The notes beneath the pieces are model-generated. The model searched no databases, had not been told where the DNA came from, and saw only the letters and a program-made list of their open reading frames with translations. Both the position numbers and the translations under genes were made by a program. A stretch of DNA of 64,000 bases from CAXBBB01 sp963815505 (GTDB taxonomy: Bacteria > Bacteroidota > Rhodothermia > Rhodothermales > BA12), in NCBI GenBank assembly GCA_963815505.1, contig CAWFGU010000015.1, forward strand, positions 62,001-126,000, written 5' to 3'. Shown piece by piece: positions 32,137 through 39,979 of this stretch; positions within the stretch are counted from its first letter, which is position 1; every line of letters begins with the position of its first letter.

Positions 32137-32832
32137 TTATGCTGCCATCGATAGCGCCGTATCCGACTGCACGCGCCCGCCGCGCAGGCTGATGGTTCGG
32201 CTGCATTTGGCGGCCAGATCCAGGTCGTGCGTCACCACGACGAGCGCCGTCCCCTGCTCGGTGTTGAGCGCGAACAGCAGCTCTTCGACGGCCTGGGCGG
32301 TTTCCTGGTCGAGGTTACCCGTCGGCTCGTCGGCGAAGAGCAAGCGCGGCGCGTTGACGAACGCGCGGGCGATGGCAACGCGCTGCTGCTCACCGCCCGA
32401 CAGCTCGGATGGATAGTGGTGCGACCGATCGCCCAGTCCCACTTGCCCCAGCAGTTCGACGGCACGCTTCCGGGCGCCGCTGTTGCCGACCAGTTCGGCG
32501 GGCACCATCACGTTTTCGACCGCCGTCAGTGTCGGGAGCAGGTTGAACGACTGGAACACGAACCCGACGTGCTGTCCCCTTACGGCGGCGCGCGCGTCTT
32601 CGCTCATCTCGTCGATGCGCGTGCCGGCGATAGAAACGGTGCCTGACGTGGGTCGGTCGAGTCCGGCGCACAGGCCGAGCAGTGTCGTTTTGCCGCTTCC
32701 GCTCGGACCGACGATGGACAGCGTGCCGCCTGCGGGGACCTCGAGCGAGACCGCGTCGAGAACGGTGAGCGTGCGGGCGGGTGTGGTGTAGGTCTTGGTC
32801 AGGTCGCGCGCGGCGAGGACGGCTTCGGCCAT
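32137..32832 (-). CDS. ABC transporter ATPase, LolD/YbbA (MacB) type
   Basis: The ATPase subunit of a type VII (MacB/LolCDE-like) ABC system, 231 residues. Motifs: Walker A GPSGSGKT, Q-loop region FVFQSFNLLPTLTAVENV, signature LSGGEQQRVAIARAF and Walker B LLFADEPTGNLD. The start is the ATG at 32832 (MAEAVLAARDLTKTY). No permease gene is adjacent. It is divergent from a GDSL esterase gene, the same arrangement as ybbA and tesA in enterobacteria, which supports a YbbA-type assignment. Confidence 0.9.
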   Translation of the reverse strand: MAEAVLAARDLTKTYTTPARTLTVLDAVSLEVPAGGTLSIVGPSGSGKTTLLGLCAGLDRPTSGTVSIAGTRIDEMSEDARAAVRGQHVGFVFQSFNLLPTLTAVENVMVPAELVGNSGARKRAVELLGQVGLGDRSHHYPSELSGGEQQRVAIARAFVNAPRLLFADEPTGNLDQETAQAVEELLFALNTEQGTALVVVTHDLDLAAKCSRTISLRGGRVQSDTALSMAA

Positions 32833-32929
32833 TCGGATGGGAGAGAGGTGGAACGCAGCGGAAACGGCTGCGGCGCGTAGAAACGGATCACGCTGCGTTC
32901 GGTTTGCCGATTTCCTTTTCGCCCGTCCG

Positions 32930-33646
32930 ATGCATCGTCTCGCCCTGTTGATTCCGCTCCTTCTCGCCGCCTGCTCCGACGACGCCGGAGCGCCTTTGCC
33001 CTCCGATCGCGACTCAGTTGCCGTCACCGCCCAGACCGGCAGTCCGGCTCAGCCGTCGCGCACGCTCGAACCGGGCGAGACGCGCCGCATTCTCGTCGTC
33101 GGCAACAGCATCGCCGACGGGTACGGGCTGACGCGCGCTCAATCGTTCCCCTCACTGATCCAGCAAAAAATCGACAGCGCCGGGCTTCCGTTCACGATCG
33201 ACAACCAGGGAATCTCGGGCCAGACGACGGCGGGCGGCTTGAACGGACTGGAGTGGCACCTCGAGCGCCCCGTCGACCTGCTGCTGCTCGAGCTTGGCGC
33301 CAACGACGGGCTGCGCGGACAACCCGTCGCCAACATCCGCACCAACCTGACAGCGATCATCGAGCGCGTTCGGCGCTCGAACCCGGACGCTGCCGTCGTG
33401 CTGACCGGCATGCAGATGCCGCCCTCGTACGGAGCGCAGTACACGTCGGCCTATCGCAGCGTCTTTCCCGAGGTTGCGCGCGATCACGACGCCGCCCTGG
33501 TGCCGTTCTTACTCGAAGGCGTCGCGGGCAATCCTCGCCTCAATCAGGGAGACGGCGTCCACCCGACCGCCGAGGGCCAGCGCATCGTCGCTCAAAACGT
33601 GTGGCGGACGCTAGAACCCGTTCTGCGCGCGCGCGTCGCCTCGTAG
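32930..33646 (+). CDS. GDSL-family esterase/lipase lipoprotein (TesA-like, GNSI variant)
   Basis: An SGNH hydrolase of 238 residues, likely an arylesterase or lysophospholipase in the envelope. The ATG at 32930 gives a lipoprotein signal (LLLAACSD). Block I reads GNSIADGYGL (usual GDSL), keeping the nucleophile Ser but with Asn for Asp. Block III is LELGANDGLRG, and block V is DGVHPTAEG with catalytic Asp and His. The oxyanion Gly and Asn are present. It is divergent from the ABC ATPase, 97 bases apart, as for tesA and ybbA in E. coli. Confidence 0.9.
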   Translation: MHRLALLIPLLLAACSDDAGAPLPSDRDSVAVTAQTGSPAQPSRTLEPGETRRILVVGNSIADGYGLTRAQSFPSLIQQKIDSAGLPFTIDNQGISGQTTAGGLNGLEWHLERPVDLLLLELGANDGLRGQPVANIRTNLTAIIERVRRSNPDAAVVLTGMQMPPSYGAQYTSAYRSVFPEVARDHDAALVPFLLEGVAGNPRLNQGDGVHPTAEGQRIVAQNVWRTLEPVLRARVAS

Positions 33647-33691
33647 CGATCTGCGAGCCGGTTCGTATGCTTGCGCTTCGACTCCTACGAC

Positions 33692-34042
33692 ATGACCAGA
33701 ACACGATCCCCAAGAGCACCCGAAGCCGCTCCCCTACTCGACCGCGACGACACGCTTGGCGAGCTTCCGACGCGCCACCGGCCGAGTCGGCTGGCACCGT
33801 TGCGGCGCGACGAAGAGATGAGCAGCAACCTGTTCAGCGTACTCTACACCGTCGGCTTTTTCGGCGCTCCGGCGTCGCTTCTGCTGCTCGGCATCGCCGC
33901 CACGTCCGAGCCCGGCTACCTGGTGACGGCCATGATAGGGCTGCTCGGCTCGCTGCTGCTGCTCGCGGGCGGACGCGCGGGCGAGGCGCTCGTCGACATA
34001 CGCAACGACTTGCGCGCGCGACGTGAACGCGACCAAGCGTAG
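33692..34042 (+). CDS. Small two-helix membrane protein, unknown
   Basis: A 116-residue protein that I do not recognise. There is a polar N-terminal half, then two membrane helices (VGFFGAPASLLLLGIAA and MIGLLGSLLLLAGG) with a short polar loop, and a basic C-terminus (DLRARRERDQA). ATG at 33692 is chosen as the first ATG, though ATG at 33818 is possible. It ends four bases before the convergent serC stop. Confidence 0.55.
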   Translation: MTRTRSPRAPEAAPLLDRDDTLGELPTRHRPSRLAPLRRDEEMSSNLFSVLYTVGFFGAPASLLLLGIAATSEPGYLVTAMIGLLGSLLLLAGGRAGEALVDIRNDLRARRERDQA

Positions 34043-34045
34043 GGT

Positions 34046-35131
34046 CTAGCCGTTGGCGCGCTCGAACTCGTCCATGAACGACACGAGCGCTTCGACTCCG
34101 GCCTCGGGCATTGCGTTGTAGATCGACGCCCGCACGCCGCCGACCGTCCGGTAGCCTTTGAGGCCAACCATTCCGTGCTCCTTGGCGAGCGTCACGAAAT
34201 TCGTCTCGAGCACCTCGTTGGGCAGGCGGAACGTGACGTTCATCTTGGAGCGACTACCGGGGCGGGCCGTGCCGTTGTAGAAGTCGGTGGCGTCGATACG
34301 CCCGTACAGCGCCGATGCCTTGCGATCGTTGATGGCTTCGATGGCTTGAACGCCGCCCATGCCGTCGAGCCAGCGCAGCACTTTGTGGACGACGTAGACG
34401 GCAAACGCGGGCGGCGTGTTGTAGAGCTTGGCCGCGTGCGTGCCGTAGTCGAGCATCGTCGGCAGCCCCTTCTTGCGCGCCTGTAGGATGTCGTCGCGCA
34501 CCAGCACGACCGTCACACCTGCCGGGCCGATGTTCTTCTGCGCTCCGGCGTAGATCAGCCCGTGCGCCTGCGGATCGATGGGACGGCTCAGGAAATCGGA
34601 CGACGCGTCGACGACGAGGGGTACGTCAGCACTGGGCGTAAAACCGAATTGCGTGCCGAAGATCGTGTTGTTGCTCGTGTAGTGCAGGTAGGCCGCGCCG
34701 CTGTCCAGGTGCCAGTCCGACGGTTCGGGGATATAGGTGTAGTCGTCCTGCGCCGACGAGGCGGCGACGTTGACGCGCCCGATCATCTTGGCCTCCTTGA
34801 TCGCGCCCGCCGACCACTTGCCGGTGTCGAGGTAATCAGCAGAGGCGTCCTCACGCAGCAGGTTGAGCGGCACCTGGTGGAACTGAAGCGACGCGCCGCC
34901 CTGGAGCAGGAGCACGTGCCAGTTCTTGTCCAGCCCAAGCAGCTTGCGCAACAGCGTCTGCGTGCCCTCGTGGATGTCGGTGTAGCTCTTGCCTCGGTGA
35001 CTCACTTCCATGATCGACGCTCCCTCACTGCCATAGATCGGAAGCTCGTCGCGCACTTCTTCCATGACGGACAGAGGAAGCGTGCCAGGACCGGCGGAGA
35101 AGTTGAAGACGCGTTCGGAGGTTGCGGGCAT
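34046..35131 (-). CDS. serC: Phosphoserine aminotransferase
   Basis: Converts 3-phosphohydroxypyruvate to phosphoserine with glutamate and PLP, the second step of serine synthesis. The 361-residue protein shows FNFSAGPGTLP at the start, SHRGKSYTDIHEG, LLLQGGASLQFHQVP, and the PLP Lys in AGAQKNIGPAG. The C-terminus has GLKGYRTVGGVRASIYNAMP. The ATG at 35131 is preceded by CTTCCTCTCTCCC, a pyrimidine-rich leader. It follows serA on the same strand with an 83-base gap that holds a palindrome (35164-35187). Confidence 0.96.
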   Translation of the reverse strand: MPATSERVFNFSAGPGTLPLSVMEEVRDELPIYGSEGASIMEVSHRGKSYTDIHEGTQTLLRKLLGLDKNWHVLLLQGGASLQFHQVPLNLLREDASADYLDTGKWSAGAIKEAKMIGRVNVAASSAQDDYTYIPEPSDWHLDSGAAYLHYTSNNTIFGTQFGFTPSADVPLVVDASSDFLSRPIDPQAHGLIYAGAQKNIGPAGVTVVLVRDDILQARKKGLPTMLDYGTHAAKLYNTPPAFAVYVVHKVLRWLDGMGGVQAIEAINDRKASALYGRIDATDFYNGTARPGSRSKMNVTFRLPNEVLETNFVTLAKEHGMVGLKGYRTVGGVRASIYNAMPEAGVEALVSFMDEFERANG

Positions 35132-35163
35132 GGGAGAGAGGAAGTTGGGGTCGGGTAGTCGGC

Positions 35164-35187
35164 AAGGGCGATTCACGAATCGCCCTT
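35164..35187. repeat. 24-bp palindrome between serA and serC (REP-like)
   Basis: Perfect 11-bp arms AAGGGCGATTC and GAATCGCCCTT around a 2-nt spacer AC. The arm GGGCG and the 2-nt spacer match the elements at 9663-9680. No T run follows, so it is unlikely to be a terminator; it may be a REP element, or slow transcription in the serA-serC unit. Confidence 0.6.
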
Positions 35188-35214
35188 ACATGCGGATGCG
35201 GAGGTGCGAGCGGG

Positions 35215-36417
35215 TCACAGCGCGATGGTCGCCGCTTCGATGACGTGCTCGGACGAGCGGATGGCGGCCAGCGCTTGGTCGTCCGGCTGTCCCGTAAAAC
35301 GGATGCGCGCGACGGCAGCTTCGGCGCCTTCGAAGATCAGGTTTTCCATCTCCTGCACGTTCCACCCGGCCCTACGCACATGGTCGAGCACCGATGCGAG
35401 CACGCCGACGCGGTCGCGGTGGCGAACGGTCAGCAGCCCATTGGCAGGCGTTTTGGAGGCGAGGTTGACGCAGTGCGGCACCTTGCCGGTCGAGGCGTAC
35501 ACGTCGACGATGCGCGCGGCTTCGTCTGCGATGGCTTCCTGCGCCTGTTCGGTCGACGCGCCGATGTGGTGCGTCAGGTAGACCGATGGATGCTTGGCGA
35601 GCGAATGTGTGAGATCGCCTTCTTTACCGGAGGGTTCGCCGTTGAATACATCGAGTGCCGCGCGAATGCCTCGGTTGTCGAGTGCCCACGCCAGCGCTTC
35701 GTCATCGACGACGGCGCCGCGCGTGGTGTTGAGAAAGAACGCGCCGGGCTTCATCGCCTCGAATAGCGCGCGTCCGGCCAAGCCCTCGGTCTCAGCGGTC
35801 GATGCGACGTGGATGGTGACAGCGTCGGCATCACGCACGGCTTCGACCGGACTCAGCGCGCGCCGCACGCCCATCGCCTGAGCATCGTCGTCGGTGAGCG
35901 AGCGGCTCCACGCGGTCACGTGTATCCCTAGCGCCTGAGCGTGACGGATTACGGCGCGGCCGATGTTGCCCGTACCGATCACGGCGAGCCTGCGCCCCTT
36001 GACGCCAGCCGCTTTCCCATAGTGCCCCTTACGCCACTTGCCGGCCCGCGCGTCGGCGACGTTGTCAGGAATCGAGCGGTCGAGCGCCAACAGCAGCCCC
36101 GTCGTCAGTTCGGCTACGGCGTCGGAGTTTTTGCCTGGACAGTTGGCGACAAAAATGCCCCGCGCGCTCGCCCCCGTCGTGTCGATGTTGTCGACTCCGG
36201 CCCCGGCACGCACGATCAGTTCGAGCCCGCCCGCCGCGTCGAGATGCTCGGCCAGCACCTTAGTCGATCGCACGATGAGCACGCTCGGATTCTCGCGAGC
36301 GAGCGCGTCGGTCAGCGAGTCTCCGTCGAGCGTGGAATCGGTGACGACCGTGTGCCCGCCCGCCTCCATCTGGTCGACGGCGGACGGCGAGAGTTTGTCG
36401 GCGATTAAGACTTTCAT
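35215..36417 (-). CDS. serA: D-3-phosphoglycerate dehydrogenase with ACT domain
   Basis: Oxidises 3-phosphoglycerate with NAD, the first step of serine synthesis. The 400-residue protein begins MKVLIADKLSPSAVDQM. Substrate-binding LIVRAGAGVDNIDT, the NAD motif VIGTGNIGRAV, the catalytic Glu region, and catalytic His in THHIGASTEQAQ are present. A C-terminal ACT domain (from about 320, TVRHRDRVGVLASVLDHV) suggests serine feedback. At 400 residues it is the short type lacking the intervening domain. It is between DUF1015 and serC, an arrangement I recall as conserved in Bacteroidota. Confidence 0.96.
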   Translation of the reverse strand: MKVLIADKLSPSAVDQMEAGGHTVVTDSTLDGDSLTDALARENPSVLIVRSTKVLAEHLDAAGGLELIVRAGAGVDNIDTTGASARGIFVANCPGKNSDAVAELTTGLLLALDRSIPDNVADARAGKWRKGHYGKAAGVKGRRLAVIGTGNIGRAVIRHAQALGIHVTAWSRSLTDDDAQAMGVRRALSPVEAVRDADAVTIHVASTAETEGLAGRALFEAMKPGAFFLNTTRGAVVDDEALAWALDNRGIRAALDVFNGEPSGKEGDLTHSLAKHPSVYLTHHIGASTEQAQEAIADEAARIVDVYASTGKVPHCVNLASKTPANGLLTVRHRDRVGVLASVLDHVRRAGWNVQEMENLIFEGAEAAVARIRFTGQPDDQALAAIRSSEHVIEAATIAL

Positions 36418-36545
36418 GATCGAAGGACTGTACTGGGAAACTGTCAGTGCGAGGATCGAAGCATCGGTGATGCAAAGCGACGCGGCAATCTGAACGGAAC
36501 GCAGAATCCGCAGGTCGCTGCGGCCTACGTCCCCGCGGTGACGAA

Positions 36546-37760
36546 CTAAAAGAGGTGGACGAGCAGGCCGGAGCGCAGCTTGGGTTCGAACCAGGTCGAT
36601 TTGGGCGGCATCAACTCCCCGGCATCGCTGACGGCGAGCAGCTGCTCCATCGACGTGGGATGCATCGAAAACGCCGCCTGCGCGCGTCCGCTATCGACTC
36701 GGTCGACCAGGGCGTCGGTGCCCCGAACGCCGCCGACGAAGTCGATGTTGGGATCCGTCCGCGGATCGGAGATGCCCAGCAGCGGCTCGAGCACGAAGCG
36801 GCTCAGTCGCGCCACGTCGAGTCGGTCGGCGATGCCGCTAGTGGTGCTTTCGGGCAGTTCGATGTCGTACCACGCGCCGCCGAGGTAGAGCGACACGTGG
36901 CCGGGTCCGGCGGGCGTCGCATCGGCATTCTCGGTGACGGTGACGCTCTCGCGCAAAGCAGAGAGGAACGCGGCCGGGCCGTCGGGCAGGTTCTTGACGA
37001 CGCGGTTGTAAGACAGGATGTCCATGTTCGACATCGGGAAGAGCGCGGCCGGAAAGAAGGCGACCTCGTCGGTGGGTTTGGCGTCGGAACGCTCGACTTC
37101 GGCGTGGAAGGCGCGCGAGGCTGCCTTGCAGCGGTGGTGCCCGTCAGCGACGTAGAGCTTGGGCACATGCGAGAAGGCGTCAGCCAGTCCTTGCGCATCG
37201 CCGACGCGCCAGATCGTGTGCTGCACCGCATCGTCGGCGGTGAAGTCGTAGAGCGGATCGTGAGCCGTCGCCCGGTCGATACGCGCGGCCACGTCGCCGT
37301 CGTCGCGGTAGGCGAGCATGACAGGCTCGGCGTGCGCCTGCTGCGTCAGGATGTGGCGCGTGCGATCGTCCTCCTTGACGGGACGCGTCAGCTCGTGCTT
37401 GAGGATCGTGTCGTCGTCGTAATCCGCGACAGCTACACAGCCGAAGATGCCCGTCTGCGAGCGTCCGTTGCGAATCAGGCGATAGACGTACAGGGAGGGC
37501 TCATCCTCCTGGATGCTCGCCTCGCTGGCTGCCAACGCGCGCAGGTTATCGGCCCCTTTCTGATAGACCTCGTCGGCGTGCTCGTCGACCCCCTCGGCCA
37601 GATCGATCTCGGGACGGATGACGTGCAGAAACGAGCGCGGTTTGCCCTCGGCGAGAGCGCGGGCTTCGGACGTGTCGATCACGTCGTAGGGCACGCAGGC
37701 GACTTCTTGAACGTGCGCGGGGTCGGGGCGGAGGGCGCGGAACGGGTGGAGGACGGCCAT
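36546..37760 (-). CDS. DUF1015 family protein
   Basis: A 404-residue cytosolic protein of the DUF1015 family. The family pattern is present: VLHPFRALRPDP at the start, CVPYDVIDTSEARALAEG, HVIRPEID, LYVYRLIRNG, YVADGHHRCKAASRA, and FMSNMDI-like LFPMSNMDILSYNRVV. Its function is unknown, but it is linked to serine biosynthesis by being the first gene before serA and serC. ATG at 37760 (MAVLHPFRALR) is chosen from the family N-terminus. A small palindrome CCGCAG-GTCG-CTGCGG lies between it and serA (36508-36523). Confidence 0.9.
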   Translation of the reverse strand: MAVLHPFRALRPDPAHVQEVACVPYDVIDTSEARALAEGKPRSFLHVIRPEIDLAEGVDEHADEVYQKGADNLRALAASEASIQEDEPSLYVYRLIRNGRSQTGIFGCVAVADYDDDTILKHELTRPVKEDDRTRHILTQQAHAEPVMLAYRDDGDVAARIDRATAHDPLYDFTADDAVQHTIWRVGDAQGLADAFSHVPKLYVADGHHRCKAASRAFHAEVERSDAKPTDEVAFFPAALFPMSNMDILSYNRVVKNLPDGPAAFLSALRESVTVTENADATPAGPGHVSLYLGGAWYDIELPESTTSGIADRLDVARLSRFVLEPLLGISDPRTDPNIDFVGGVRGTDALVDRVDSGRAQAAFSMHPTSMEQLLAVSDAGELMPPKSTWFEPKLRSGLLVHLF

Positions 37761-37897
37761 TGGCAGGAAGCGCTTTTCTAAACGGAGTTGAGCCACAAAG
37801 GTACCGCGCGCGTCTCGGCGGACTGTTAAGAGGCTGTGTTTCATTTCGTCTCCACCGGGACCGAGCGGTCAGCCTCGCATCGACCTCTCTCGGCCTC

Positions 37898-38767
37898 CTA
37901 CTCCGTCCCTTCCAACCGCCGCGTCTGACGGACGTGCTCTAGGAACGACACCCCGTTTTCCGTCGGCCAGCGGTCGGGTTCGGCGTAGATCGGGTCGGCA
38001 TAGGCACGGTCGAGGTCGACGAACGTGTAGCCGTCGGCCGAAAGCGTGTCGAGGATGGTGCCAAGGTAGTCGCGGTTGATGCGGTTGGCGTGCAGCAGCA
38101 GCACGTGTCGCACGCTGCGGCCCGTCAGTTCCTCGCCGACCATGTCCCAATACCGCACCGACTCGCGGATGTGGAGCACGTACTCTTGCCCAATCTCGTA
38201 GCGGTCCTCCCAATCCTCGGCCAGTTCCGCGGCTCTGTAGCGCTCGTTGAACTCCCAGTCGTTGTTCGACACGGACACGCGCGCGTTGTAGAGTCCCAAA
38301 CGGGCGAGCGCGTCGGCGTAGGCCCGCTTCTGCTCGAGCGACACCCCCTGCGCCAGAAACGGAAACCGGAAGTAGCGCACCGAAAGCCCGCGCGCGTCGG
38401 CGATGGGCCGCAGCACTTCGCCTGCACGCTCAATGTCGGCGACGCCCTCCTCGACCGCCAACTCTCCCAGATTGCGGTGCGTGTAGGTATGGTTGCCGAT
38501 CTGCGCCCCGGCGTCGAGCCAGCGGTCCAGCAGCGCCGCTTCCTGCTCGACGGCTACGTCCTGGCCGATGGCGAAAACCGTGAACGGCGCGCCGTGACGG
38601 GCCAGCGCCTGGGTCATGCTGTCGACGGCCTGCGCGCGCTGGAAATCGTCCGGGTAGGTGTAGTAGCCGACGAGAGGCACGTCGTCGAGTGTGATCGCGA
38701 TTTCCTTGGGCTGTGCCTGGCAGGCGGCGAGCGGCAGGAGAGAGAGGAGCAGGAGCGCGTACTTCAC
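37898..38767 (-). CDS. Polysaccharide deacetylase lipoprotein
   Basis: A NodB-fold carbohydrate esterase (CE4) anchored in the envelope, likely removing acetyl groups from peptidoglycan or another glycan. The 289-residue protein has a lipobox (LPLAACQA), then motif 1 ITLDDVPL (catalytic and metal Asp), motif 2 GNHTYTH (metal His pair) and motif 3 RFPF. Near the end LLLHANRIN and FVDLDRAY fit motifs 4 and 5. The start is the GTG at 38767. A TTG at 38785 lies within the tRNA promoter's -35 and is rejected. Confidence 0.9.
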   Translation of the reverse strand: MKYALLLLSLLPLAACQAQPKEIAITLDDVPLVGYYTYPDDFQRAQAVDSMTQALARHGAPFTVFAIGQDVAVEQEAALLDRWLDAGAQIGNHTYTHRNLGELAVEEGVADIERAGEVLRPIADARGLSVRYFRFPFLAQGVSLEQKRAYADALARLGLYNARVSVSNNDWEFNERYRAAELAEDWEDRYEIGQEYVLHIRESVRYWDMVGEELTGRSVRHVLLLHANRINRDYLGTILDTLSADGYTFVDLDRAYADPIYAEPDRWPTENGVSFLEHVRQTRRLEGTE

Positions 38768-38778
38768 GGGAGAGTCAC

Positions 38779-38807
38779 TTGACAAGTCGGTGGGGTGTGG
38801 GTACTAT
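38779..38807 (+). promoter_or_regulatory. Sigma70-like promoter of the initiator tRNA
   Basis: TTGACA (38779-38784), a 17-base spacer, and TACTAT (38802-38807), 12 bases before the tRNA. The -35 is a perfect match to the classical box. It lies over the 5' end of the divergent deacetylase gene. Confidence 0.8.
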
Positions 38808-38819
38808 GGTAATCCCAAT

Positions 38820-38891
<72 letters not shown>

Positions 38892-38899
38892 CTCAAACA

Positions 38900-38937
38900 G
38901 GCCACTCGGTAACGCACCGGGTGGCCTTGTTGTTTTT
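38900..38937 (+). terminator. Strong intrinsic terminator of the tRNA gene
   Basis: GGCCACTCGGT (38900-38910) and ACCGGGTGGCC (38916-38926) form an 11-bp stem with loop AACGC and one G-T pair, followed by TTGTTGTTTTT. Confidence 0.88.
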
Positions 38938-38948
38938 GGCCACTGCGC

Positions 38949-39287
38949 TCACGGGCGGTCGAAAGAGGTTGGCGCTTCTCGCTGCATCATGCCGATGAAC
39001 GGCGCCCGCTCCACTATCGGAGCCGAGTCGAAGCATGGAACGATGACCACGCGCGGATCGGCGGCGGATGGCCCGTGTGCCTGCACGTACCGCATCGCCG
39101 CGGACGCGTCGCCCTCGACCTCTACGACGGCGAACCCGACTGGGACGACGCAAGGCAGCCGCGTCGCGTAGTGAACGGGAGCGCACCTAGGCCAGGCGAG
39201 GACGGCGAATTGCGACGCATCGTCGGACTGAGCGAACGCGGCCGGAGCAGAGGCGAGCAGCAGCGAGGCGAGCAGGAGAAGGCGCAT
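38949..39287 (-). CDS. Exported hypothetical protein
   Basis: A 112-residue protein not recognised. It has a signal peptide (LLLASLLLASAPAAFAQ) and a mature part of about 92 residues with three Cys (WPRCAPVH, RLPCVVP, IVPCFDS). The mature part reads as alternating strands. It is convergent with the tRNA gene. Confidence 0.6.
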   Translation of the reverse strand: MRLLLLASLLLASAPAAFAQSDDASQFAVLAWPRCAPVHYATRLPCVVPVGFAVVEVEGDASAAMRYVQAHGPSAADPRVVIVPCFDSAPIVERAPFIGMMQREAPTSFDRP

Positions 39288-39418
39288 GGAGGATTGGGCG
39301 ATGAGCCTAATCCAACGTCTTACCGCCTGCGCTTCGTGCCAAACGAATCAGGCTCGTGTTACCTTTGCATCAGACTCCTCCTGCGCTGCGCTGCGTTCGA
39401 GACCGAAACTCCGCCGCC

Positions 39419-39979
39419 ATGCCTCACTTCGCCGCGCCCGCCACGGGCGACCTGCTCGCCGCAGCCCCTGTCCTCGGCGACCCCAACTTCAAGCGCAGCG
39501 TCGTTCTCATCTGCGAGACCGGCGAGGAAGGCTCGTTCGGCCTCGTCCTCACCGACCCGCTCGACCTGTACCTCGCCGACGTGCTCGACGGCTTCGACGA
39601 ACAGGCGCACCCGCTTCGCAGCGGTGGCCCCGTCCAGCCCGACACGCTTCACTTCCTTCACCGTCGCCCCGATCTGCTCCCCCAAGCCCAACTCGTCGCC
39701 GACGACGTGTGGTGGGGGGGCGACTTCGACTCGGTCCGCGCCGCGCTCCGCGATGGGTCTGCGGTGGGATCGGACTTTCGCTTTTTCCTGGGCTACGCCG
39801 GATGGAACGCGGGCCAACTCGAAGGCGAGATTGCAGGCGACGATTGGCTGATCGCCCCGGCGACGGCGGCGCTCGTGTTCGGGACCGAGCCGTCCGTCTT
39901 GTGGCGACAGACGATGCGCAGCCTGGGGCCGCCCGCCGCCTACCTCGCCGACTATCCCGAAGACCTGCGCGTCAACTGA
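39419..39979 (+). CDS. YqgE/AlgH family protein
   Basis: A cytosolic 186-residue protein of the UPF0301 (YqgE/AlgH) family of unknown biochemical role. The family pattern is clear: GDLLAAAPVLGDPNFKRSVVLICE, then GSFGLVLTDP, LRSGGPVQPDTLHFLH, FFLGYAGWNAGQLEGEI and DDWLIAPA. ATG at 39419 fits the usual N-terminus. It ends inside the convergent regulator gene (8-base overlap). Confidence 0.92.
   Translation: MPHFAAPATGDLLAAAPVLGDPNFKRSVVLICETGEEGSFGLVLTDPLDLYLADVLDGFDEQAHPLRSGGPVQPDTLHFLHRRPDLLPQAQLVADDVWWGGDFDSVRAALRDGSAVGSDFRFFLGYAGWNAGQLEGEIAGDDWLIAPATAALVFGTEPSVLWRQTMRSLGPPAAYLADYPEDLRVN

Noticed and set aside
36555..37781. Open frame of 408 codons opposite the DUF1015 gene
   Set aside because: The DUF1015 family pattern is clear on the minus strand; the opposite frame has no recognisable content.
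38768..38785. TTG start at 38785 for the polysaccharide deacetylase
   Set aside because: It lies within the -35 box of the tRNA promoter and adds residues before a signal peptide that starts well at GTG 38767.
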